From Gnetum montanum (Eukaryota > Streptophyta > Gnetopsida > Gnetales > Gnetaceae), in assembly GCA_015680685.1 (NCBI GenBank), contig MNCI01016148.1:191326-255325 (forward strand): DNA of 64,000 nucleotides. The letters run 5' to 3'. Below, in pieces: positions 25,390 through 33,906 of this stretch. The first letter of the stretch is position 1. Each line of letters opens with the position of its first letter. A program made the position numbers and the translations under genes. The notes under the pieces are model-generated. The model was not told the origin of the DNA and made no database searches. It saw nothing but the letters and a program-made list of their open reading frames with translations.

Positions 25390-26350
25390 ATTGTGTTCAA
25401 GTAATGATTACCAATATAGCATAGCATGACCCTCTGTTTGCATAGAGTGTAGCATGACCCTCTATTTACATGCAGCATAGCATGATCCTTCAGTTACAAG
25501 TTTTCCTGTAGCATGAAACAATAAGTCCCTCATAAAATAGAGTTAAACATTGCAGGCAGCGTAACAAAGTGTCAACTGTAGCATAACGTAGTAGTCAAGT
25601 CCCGCGCAGTGTAACAACAGTGGGTGCACAATGTAACAAACATGCCTTATACAGTGCAACGTAACAGTCACACTTTTGCATAAGGGTGATGGCCGTGTTA
25701 CGCGCAACGTAGCAAGATGAATGCCTTGCATGCAATGTAGTAAATGAACAAACATAAGCAGACATGTAACAATGTAACCAACAGAACATTGTAACAGGTG
25801 TTGTGGCATAGCAAGGTTGGTAGTAAAGCGAATTTAACGGCGTAGCAGTATTACAAGTTTGACAGTGTAGCAATGTGACAGACTGTCAACATAATGGCCT
25901 AAGGGCCTCACAACATAGCAGCGTAGCATAACAACAACAATGTTACAGTCTCACCACATAGATAAAAAATAATTCACAGTGTTCTCATCGTTCCTACCCT
26001 ACCCTACCACATGAAATAGCTCGCGCTAAACCACACCAAACATGTGTCACGCTGCTGCAAAACTTTGCAAATAAACAAACCCCTCTAAGGGTGATACGCT
26101 AAGCCAAACATGCACTACGCCAAACCCCTGCAATAACGCAGACACAATTCTTAACAATGGCAGCCAGGGCGGTACCGCATGCAGCTGTAGCATAACATCC
26201 ATATGGCCACTGCGGCAAAGTCGTGATAGCCATGGCATAGCAGCCAAAACGACAACAAAAAATGTTGGCAATGGTTGCAAAAATAACAACAGTAATGACA
26301 ATGACAATCTAACCTAATGCATCACATAATGAAAATAAGGGTAGCGTAAC
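25390..26350. repeat. GTAGCATAAC-rich degenerate repeat filling antisense intron I
   Basis: More than 20 variants of (C/T)GTAGCATA(G/A)C, GCGTAAC and TGTAACA(A/G) occur about every 20-40 bases without a fixed period. The same word family forms the palindromes in the Tat LTR (14785-15590) and occurs in antisense intron III (24290-24355) and around 26650-26720. It covers most of the longest antisense intron. Confidence 0.6.
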
Positions 26351-26749
26351 GACTTACCGAGTAGACGGAGCCTCTTGTCACACCTCAACGCATGCCTTAG
26401 ATAGGCGTCCCATGGTGTCCTTCACCTCATCCACCTTGGCTAGTCCCCGATGCTTGCATTCACCCTTTTGTGCCGTTACCTCATTCACAAATTGGTAGTA
26501 CCAGTTGCTACGCTACGTCTATTATGCTCTCGCTCTGGTTGATCATGCTATGCTCTGAGTGTGGGCTCTGACAAAGAAAATAACAAGTTTACCAAGGGTT
26601 AATCCCCTATTTATAGTCGACGCGGTAAAAGACTTGTTACTTTCATGCTTTGGGTAATGCGGGATACTACTGCAACATAGCACTACTTTAACACAGTTCC
26701 ACTATAGCGTAACACTCATCGGCAGTGTAGTAAGCAGGCCCACCGAAAT

Positions 26750-27165
26750 TTTTTGCCCTACATTTGCAAGTTTTAAACTTGCCAGGGTCCACAAAGACCT
26801 TAAACTAGTAATGTTAACCTACAATGCAGCTAGTAACGGTCCGCAAAGACCTTAAACTAGCAATCTTAACCTATAGTGTGGTCCATGTAATGGTTTGTAA
26901 AGACCTTAAACTAGCAATTTTAACTTATAGTTGGCTCAGTAACGGTTTGCCATGACCTTAAACTGGAAATTTTAACATTTGTTTCACATTTTAGACCCGT
27001 TAACGGTCCGCCATGACCTTAAATTTGCAATTTTAATATTCTTTTCACATTTTAAACCCAATTATAGTCCGCCATGACCTTAAAATGGTAATTTTAGCAT
27101 TCATTTTTATGTTTTAGACCAAGCTATTACATTATTGTGGTCCACTAAGACCTGAAACTGGCAAT
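26750..27165 (+). repeat. Degenerate tandem array B (AGACCTTAAACTAGCA type)
   Basis: Seven or eight copies of a unit of about 55-65 bases with core GTCCRCNAAGACCTTAAACTAGCAAT, followed by a T-rich filler. Units are diverged but clearly in register. They relate to array A upstream of the antisense segment and array C after integrase. The array lies just upstream of the RT coding region. Confidence 0.7.
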
Positions 27166-27244
27166 TAGCTTATGTTGCATCATTGATTTACATATATTCA
27201 TTACATGTTGTTACTTCAAACATGTATGACTTGACTTGGTTTAT

Positions 27245-27262
27245 TTGTTTGTTGTAACAGGT
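27245..27262 (+). other. Candidate sense-strand splice acceptor before RT
   Basis: A pyrimidine-rich run ending TTGTAACAG|GTC lies about 90 bases before the open RT frame. If used, the whole 5-6 kb between protease and RT would be an intron of the element, as known for Ogre. I could not find an equally convincing donor after the protease. Confidence 0.3.
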
Positions 27263-27355
27263 CTGCCCAAAAAAATGGCTATGCATGGTGATCTTTGCTC
27301 GCCTTTGACTTTAACAGGTCCCTATGGCAAGTTCACAAGATGCTTGAATTAAGAA

Positions 27356-28900
27356 TTGGTAGACTTTGAGTTATCTTCTCACAACATCGTAGCGTCCCTA
27401 GAAACATCCCTAAAATGGCCCAAACATCTGGTCCAAGCCTTAGACTTAGAGGTTGGGGATGTAACTGAGGACCCTCTCACTAAAATCCCAGTAACTACCA
27501 CCAGGGGTGCAACAAAAACCCTGAAAGTTAACTCTTTGTCACATCTACAGGTACACCAAAACATTTCCAAAGTTCTCCATGACAATATTAAAGTGTTTGC
27601 ATGGTCATACAACGACATGTTGGGCCTGGACCCATGGCTCATACAACACAACATCATCTTAGATCCATGTGTCAAGGAAATTAAGAAGAAAGCTCATAAA
27701 ATCAAACCTGAGATTGCACTAGCTATACACGATGAAATCACCAAACTTTATCAAGCTAGTTTCATTCGGGAGGTCGATTAGTCAGAATGGGTATTGAACA
27801 TCATTGTAGTTTCTAAGAAAATGGGAGGTATATGAATCTGTATAGACTTTCAAGACTTGAACAAAGCAATGATTAAAGATGATTTCCCATTGCCAAGTAT
27901 CGATAAACTTATAGACACTACGGCTAGTCATGCCTTACTATCCTTCATGGATGGGTTTTTAGGCTATAACCAGATCTGTATAAACCTAGAGCATCAGTTG
28001 TCAACCACTTTCATAACCCCTTGGGGAACCTTTTGTTATACAATGATGCCTTTTGGACTCAAGAACGCTGGAGCAACTTATCAACGAGTGATGACATATA
28101 TTTTTAGCGACTACCTTTTGGAGAGATTGAATGATTACGTGGATGATATAGCAGTCAAGTCTAAGGAAGCTATTGATCATCCCAACGATCTGAATATAGT
28201 CCTCTAATGTTGTCGAGGCATGACCTGCGCCTCAACCCTAAGAAATGTGTTTTTGGAGTTAAAACTAGATGCATGCTAGGTTTCGTAGTATCGGAGATAG
28301 GAATACGAGTGGACCTTAATAAAGTGAGGGCCATCGTCAACTTAGCACTGCCTACAAACCTTAAAGAGCTATGTGGGTTGCAAGGCAGAGTACAGTTTAT
28401 CAGAGGGTTTATCACGAAGTTGACAGATAAGCTACACCCCATGCAACACCTACTCAAAAAGGAGATCAACTTTGAGTGGATAGACCAATGTTAACAAGCT
28501 TTCGATAACCTAAAGAAAGAGCTTTTGCATCTCCCAACTGTTTACCCAACATAGAGGCATAAACCTTTCCATATCTACCTTGCCACTTCGGACACATCCA
28601 TTGCTACGTTGCTATGTCAAAAAAGAGATGACAGGTCTGAAATCCCAGTCTACTACTTAAGCCACACATTAATAACTTATGAGGCAAAGTACAATGAGGT
28701 AGAAAAATATTGTCTCACTCTAGTATTTACGCTAAAAAATGGAGACATTACTGGTTTCGTAGCAAGGTCAACATCATATGCAAGAGCAACATACTTTGGG
28801 CTATCACAACAAACTTGTACGAAAGTAGTAGGATAGCTCGATGGAAAGCCATAATGGCGGAATTCGATTTACATTATGTAGCCCAATCATTAACAAAGGG
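27356..28900 (+). pseudogene. Reverse transcriptase and first RNase H of the Tat element
   Basis: RT copies element RNA into DNA inside the particle. The N-terminal part reads DEITKLYQASFIREVD, followed by a stop at 27779. Then come ICIDFQDLNKAMIKDDFPLPSIDKL (27830-27910), the GYNQI block (27963), TPWGTFCYTMMPFGLKNAGATYQ (28016-28085) and the active-site box YVDDIAVKSK (28137-28166), which keeps both Asp and has the Tat-style IAVKSK tail. A frameshift at about 28205 moves the thumb/connection (LRLNPKKCVFGV) to another frame. RNase H follows with FHIYLATSDTSIATLLCQ (28567-28620) and YYLSHTLITYEAKYNEVEKYCL (28650-28720). Its first catalytic position reads ATSDTS. Several frame changes make it dead. 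Confidence 0.85.
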
Positions 28901-29025
28901 TCAAGCAATAGCCACACAGCTTACAACTTCACCCATTGATGATCAAGTAATAATAGAACCTGAATTCTCGTATGAACACATCAATAGCCTATGCCCTGTA
29001 CCACCTAATTTTGAAGAAACTTTAC

Positions 29026-29400
29026 ATTTTGATGGCGCTTCAACCACATGAGGTGGAAGTGCCGCCATAGTTATTACATTTCCCTTCAGGGAAATTCAAC
29101 CCTTTGCATACCACTTTACGTTCCTTTGTACGAACAATTTAGTTGAGTATGAAGGACTTCTTAGGGACCTCTTAGCAGCCCGAGAACTAAAAATCCAACA
29201 TTTAGCAATCTAGGATGACTCACAATTAGTTGTCAACCAGATCACTGAAGTCTACACTTGCAAGGCTTCACATTTGCAACCTTATTGCAATCTAGCTAAG
29301 AGTTTACTGAAATAGTTTACAACGTTAGACGTTCAACATGTGCCTTGTAACGAGAATATCGTAGCCGATGCACTAGCCATGTTAGCATTGAATGTGCCAC
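29026..29400 (+). pseudogene. Second (archaeal-type) RNase H of the Tat element
   Basis: Tat-lineage elements carry an extra RNase H acquired between the first RNase H and integrase. Here LHFDGASTT (29025-29050) holds the first catalytic Asp, TNNLVEYEGLL (29128-29160) the Glu, and DDSQLVVNQI (29215-29244) the second Asp. A PCNENIVADALAML tail (29341-29382) ends the domain. Stops at 29049 (after STT), 29211 and 29311 break it. The domain is the strongest single sign that this is a Tat element and not another gypsy lineage. Confidence 0.8.
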
Positions 29401-29639
29401 CGCACTTGTTTGCCACTTTGCCTGCTTCGATAATAGAATGCACAGATCCTATTACTCAAGTAGGGCATATCACATCTGTCAGTGCAACAGATATCCAAGA
29501 ATGGTATGCTAACATTAAAGCTTACCTTCAACACAGTGAACTCCCACACGACTTGACATCTACTCAAAAGGATGCTATTCGAAAGCGAGCTTCGCAGTAT
29601 GTCCTCATAGGAGATAACACCTTATGCAAACGCTCCTTT

Positions 29640-30770
29640 GTTGGGATATTGCTAACTTGTGTTGGTGGGGAAGAAGCGTAGAAAATTGTTAAAAAAGTTC
29701 ATGAGGGACTATGTGGAGGATATATAGCCCCTAGGGCTATGGCAGCAAAAATCAGATGCCTAGGGTATTACTGGCCTTACATTGAACGAGACTGCCTTGC
29801 CAAAGTTAGGACGTGTGATGTATGTCAATGCCATGAAAATCTCATACATGTGTCGCCTACTGAGTTACATCCTATGTAGATCACGTGGCCATTCCAATGA
29901 TGGGGACTAGAAATCATAGGACCCATCACACCTAAGTCTTCCACAGGCCATGGCTTCATCATCACTGCAACTGAATACTTCACGAAGTGGGTGGAGGCTA
30001 TTCCCCTAAGGAAGACCACATCTCAACAGATTTGCCACTTTATCTTGGACAACCTAGTAACAAGGTTTGGTCTTCCAATGACTATTGTGATGGACAACGG
30101 GCCACAGTTTAGTAGTGCGGAAACCAAAACCTTTTGTGACAACCTTGGCATCAAGAAATCCTTTTCATTGACATACTACCCACAGGAAAATGGTCAAGTA
30201 GAGGCAATAAACAAAGTCATCATCAAGCTACTCAAAAAGATGCTCAGTAGTAGTAAGAGGCAATGGCATGAGAAAATCATCTATGTGTTGTGGGCTTACT
30301 GTGCGACGTGTAGAACGGCCACAAGTAAGAGTCCTTACAACCTTGTTTACAGATCTGAAGCAGTGTTACCTCTTGAACTATAGGTTCCATCACTTCGAAT
30401 GATCCTTTCGAATGTTGTGGACAAGGCTTAGAACAACAAGTCAAGTATCATCAATCTTAACTCCGTAGAGGAGGAGCATGCTTGAACACTTGATCGCATC
30501 AAATAGTACTAGGACAAGAAACAGTAAAAGCACCACTGTAATTTACATCAATGGCCAATCAAGAAGGGGGACCTAGTCCTCAAGGCTGTTCATGAACATG
30601 TAAACAAATTCTTAGCCAACTGGGAAGGTCCTTTCATAGTCACGAAAGCCTATGAGAATGGGGCCTTCAAATTGGCTAATATGGGTGGCAATGAGTTCGC
30701 AAATCTTGTCAACCATTTGTATCTCAAGCCATACTACATCTATCGCAAGGGATTACATCGGGTACAAAGC
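29640..30770 (+). pseudogene. Integrase of the Tat element
   Basis: Integrase joins element DNA to the chromosome. The zinc domain reads HEGLCGGYIAPRAM ... CDVCQ (29700-29830); the second His of the HHCC set is Tyr (H-to-Y, one transition). The catalytic core has WGLEIIGPI (29901), where the usual first Asp is Glu, then DNGPQFSS (about 30095) and YYPQENGQVEAINK (30170-30215) for the second Asp and the Glu. The C-terminal part keeps KKGDLVLKAVHEHVNKFLANWEGPF (30565-30640), typical of Tat. A stop at 29878 and one at 30382 split the frame. It is followed within about 5 bases by array C. Confidence 0.85.
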
Positions 30771-30774
30771 AAGG

Positions 30775-31100
30775 TAAGACAATAGTCCACTATGACTATA
30801 AATTGGCATAGTTAGTCCGTTATGACTATAAACTAGCACAACTCATTTGCTATGATGTTAAATTGGCATAACACATCCTTGGGCTATGACGCAAAACTGG
30901 CACCCATAGCATGATCCGCTAAGACCTTAAACTAGCCCATCCACCATCTGCTACAACGGTAAACTAGTGCAACGGTCTGCTAGGACCTTAAACTAGCACA
31001 ACAATTTGTTAGGACCTTAAACTAGCACATTACAGTCTACTGGGACCTTAAACCAGCACATCTGATGGTCTACCAAGATCTTAAACTGTGTTCGTAGTGC
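30775..31100 (+). repeat. Degenerate tandem array C after integrase
   Basis: About eight units of 35-45 bases with core GACCTTAAACTAGCACA, the first few having CTATGACTATAAATTGGCAT. Tandem arrays in the 3' untranslated region are well known in Tat elements. What is unusual here is that the core is shared with arrays A and B inside the pol region. Confidence 0.7.
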
Positions 31101-32489
31101 AACGCCCCCAGCTCACATCCATGACTCAACAAACAAGCGAGCATGCACACTCTCAAATTCCCTAGACAAGACGGGGTGGGACGTTGCAGTTCCAGAATGC
31201 AGTTCACGATGCTAAGAAAAACCCCTTTGGAACACATGTAGCATCATTACTATTGGCATCTTGCTGACCTTCCAGAAATGTCGTTTGACATCTTATTGAC
31301 TTTCAGGAGCTACCGCTACTGTAGCCACTCATCCTAGTCGTAGCTCTTACTGTCAGCACCTGTTGCTAGAGGCCCAGCACTATTGTGGCCTAACCGTAAC
31401 ATTGCCATCCTCTAGCCCTCATCATCATCCAAGTCCAATAGGTTTTCAGTTGTTAGGCCTTTCACCTTGCAGTTGGACTGCATGATGTTTGCCTTGGGCA
31501 AGGAATCTTGAGCACTTGCATCACCGCAGCTCCTAATCTCTTTGGTGCCACCCTTCCCAACTTACTGTGGTTAGGATCTCTGTTGGCCTTCCTGCTTTGG
31601 ACATTGCACACCTTAGAAACAATACTTGATACTCCAGCGGTATCTAAAGTAAGGGGGACTTTGCTTTCACTTCACTTCATGGTTGTTTTCTCTGGTTTTC
31701 TCACTATTGTGTTTTTAGGATACAAGCCAAGATGGCGTTGTTCAAAGATACGTTTCACCATGAGAGCCAAGATACTACATTGCTCTAAAGTATCTATTTT
31801 GATTCACCTCGTTGTTTGAGAGTACATGCCCTACTCCCATTTCTTTTAGCTAGTTTAGCCTCCATTCCTTATATACTTCCAATTTCCTGTATCCCCTTTA
31901 CAAGCTTTCCCGATGCACAAAGCCCTCCCACATGCCCAACCGTCAAGTCCATAATGGACATAATGCAACTCACCCCATGGGAAGCATTTGTAGGTAGGTC
32001 AAAACCCCACATTGATGTAACACAACTCATCTTGGGGAGGAAACACCTGTCCTGCAACAACAAGTTATTTGTAAGTGAATGTGGGTATACATCAAAATAA
32101 AAAAACAAAAAAAAGGGTGCCTAAAAGAAATAGTATAATAACTATTTTATACTTGATTTAGCTACCAATCGACCATCTCCAAGCACTTCAGTGAGAGGTC
32201 AAAGGCCAACAAAGAAAGACACCCATGTGTGCTGATTCCCTCATAAGCACTCCAACGAGGGATCACGCTATGGCAATAGTTTCTCAAAGCGTTGCATCTC
32301 ATACCCATTTCGTCCCTGAATCTATTCCCTCAAATCCACCCTTTGCCCCTTTCCTCACATCACTCTCCCAGTACTCTTAAACTTAGTAGAGCATCATCCT
32401 TGTAGGTACTGAAGAGTGGTGTTGGTTTTTTTTCCTCATGTTGTTTCATATTCTTTGTCGACATCTCTTAGGTAGATCCTCTAGATTTC
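31101..32489 (+). other. 3' region of the Tat element, with small hydrophobic ORFs
   Basis: Between array C and the polypurine tract I see no known domain. An open stretch at 31508-31819 (103 codons) has two hydrophobic segments (LLWLGSLLAFLLWTLHTL and FMVVFSGFLTIVFLGY followed by basic KPRWR). A second, 31816-32100, begins with a signal-like hydrophobic N-terminus. They could be remnants of an extra ORF or chance in a T-rich region. The rest (32110-32489) is unassigned. Confidence 0.35.
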
Positions 32490-32505
32490 AACAAAGAGGG
32501 GCCAT
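32490..32505 (+). other. Polypurine tract of the Tat element
   Basis: AACAAAGAGGGGCCAT immediately precedes the 3' LTR copy; the AAAGAGGGG core is a typical plus-strand primer tract. It fixes the LTR start at 32506. Confidence 0.65.
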
Positions 32506-32910
32506 TAAAACATCATGAATTTTGGGACTCTCATGATTCAGCAGTCCCGAAATATGGACAAGGGTTCCCACAAGTATGGTGTGACGCTGGACTATGCAGA
32601 CAATGCAGCACAGTCAACATGGCATCCAACCACAAGTCTAGTTTGCATGAAAGAGGCACTGGGGGTAAACTGTATAGTCCGGTAAGTTTTCTATCTCTAG
32701 GGTTGACGGGCTTGCTGAACTCTCCAGCCAGCCTAGCTTGGTACTTGACCCGGCTGACGATCTACCCAAGGACCATGTTAGGAGCTACCAAAAGTATTCA
32801 AGATGAGCTAAATAGTTCAACAAGTTTTCTAATTGAAGGAACCTCCTACGCTACACTACACTGCATAGGGTAGTAGGCCTCGAGAAGACTAAACAAATAT
32901 TGAAGATGTA
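32506..32910 (+). repeat. 3' LTR of the Tat element, first 405 bases
   Basis: Matches 14440-14865 with small deletions and mostly transitions. The match breaks at 32910, where the minus-strand element C begins (TGATGAGTGG). The rest of this LTR (about 1.8 kb) is not present to the right, because the far side of element C has been rearranged. Confidence 0.8.
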
Positions 32911-33732
32911 TGATGAGTGGTGAGGTACCCCTACACTCAACCATATGAATACAAGCGTTTCACGCACGATCCGGTCTAACTCCGCAGATGGACTAGTTGT
33001 GGCACCTAGATAGTTATACTTAGGTCGTAGTTTGCTGTCTTTCCACCTAGGCTAGTATTGTATTTTTCACATATGGTTTAGTCCAGATGAGGTGTATGCT
33101 ATGTTCCTAATTCTAACACTACTCCTGAAGGTAGTGGAATGGAAGATTGACTAAGCTAAGCTAGGAGGAAAAGCTAAGGAAATCTAATCTAGCCTAAGTG
33201 CGATGGGCAACTGATTCCTTGATTAACCGTACACATCTTGGACCTTGTGCATGACTACCACTAGGATTACCAAGCGTAGATCCTAGGTACGCCATTGGGC
33301 TACCAAGTAGTCACACTTAAATGCTCGTAATCAAGTCGTACTCGTTCCACGTTCTAGGAGTTTAAGGGTGGAGAAAGAAAACATTAAATAACATTAAATA
33401 AATAAACAACAAAGTGACTATTGCAATGATGAAGTAATCTCGATCTTTATTGCCGATCATGTGCGTGTCCAAGTATGTCACACTCGAATAAAGAATGCCG
33501 TACAATTACATTCACCACACTGTGGGCAGACACGGGAAAAAAATAATCTATCTCTGGAGTGGTCAAACTGCCAGAGCTTCGCTACTTCTAACTTCTAATT
33601 CCCTAAACAAGGGAGAGCTGCTTCTTATTTATAAACAATGTGGCAGACTGTGATATCGCGTACGCGATATTGTAGGGAAGACACAATATTGCGTATGCGA
33701 TATCGTGGCCCAGGCGATATCGCGTCCCATCA
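32911..33732 (-). repeat. 3' LTR of element C
   Basis: Runs from TGATGAGTGGTG to ...CGTCCCATCA, 822 bp, followed by TACCCCCACGACTGAATA (reverse of the polypurine tract). Near its right end (33645-33730) are GCGATATCGCG-type palindromes and, reading on the minus strand, a TTTATAAATAAG TATA region (about 33628-33640). CpG words are better kept here than in the other copies, which suggests a younger or less methylated copy. Confidence 0.85.
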
Positions 33733-33906
33733 TACCCCCACGACTGAATAGAAACTTGTCCTCGAGTTACAAAGAGAACAAGCTCTATTAATTACACAGT
33801 GGATAGGTATGGGATTATTAACTGGAAAAAATGAAATGAAACCATAGTGTGGGAAGAAAACACAACACACAGAATATATACAACTACAACTACAAAAATG
33901 TGGAAC

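Larger units (their letters stand above)
22909..26570 (-). pseudogene. Antisense, intron-bearing gene inside the Tat element
   Basis: Read on the minus strand, long codon-like stretches are separated by introns with good splice sites. Exon 1 (about 26565-26358) ends at CTACTCG|GTAAGTC. Intron I is 25388-26357, ending CACAATAG. Exon 2 (25387-24918) includes MPEYKCYHLYNTLYVTRHMG. Intron II is 24851-24917; joining restores the frame as DGFYIDKNG. Exon 3 is 24850-24375 (for example TRLQRKKSRPAEESPC). Intron III (24249-24374, GTAAGTGTG...TTATTAG) also keeps the frame into an acidic E-rich stretch. A probable intron IV is 23941-24017, and intron V is about 23619-23719 (GTATGTT donor). The last exon (about 23618-22909) is a charged, coiled-coil-like region with RNEFLLAQDTHDGSWRT. 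Stops and small shifts show decay. I do not recognise the protein. It is probably an extra ORF carried by the element, possibly of host origin. Confidence 0.6.
14440..32910 (+). mobile_element. Tat/Ogre-like LTR retrotransposon, about 18.5 kb, 3' LTR interrupted
   Basis: Order: 2.2-kb LTR, primer site, gag, protease, 5-kb segment with an antisense intron-bearing gene, RT, RNase H, second RNase H, integrase, tandem array, polypurine tract, partial LTR. The gag zinc motif, the YVDD RT box followed by IAVKSK, the dual RNase H and the long LTR place it in the Tat lineage of the Ogre/Tat/Athila clade. Its size and the large insert between protease and RT recall Ogre elements, which have a pol intron there. 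Stops and shifts throughout make it inactive. The 3' LTR is cut at 32911 by element C. Confidence 0.85.

Noticed and set aside
25543-25873. Two minus-strand Cys/Tyr/His-rich ORFs of about 90 codons
   Set aside because: They are translations of the GTAGCATAAC repeat in antisense intron I; short-period composition explains the open frames.
25390-26350. CRISPR-like array
   Set aside because: Repeats are degenerate with irregular spacing, and the window is plant nuclear DNA.
28137-28260. Programmed frameshift in Tat RT
   Set aside because: The shift at about 28205 lies inside a domain, among many stops, with no slippery site; ordinary decay is enough.
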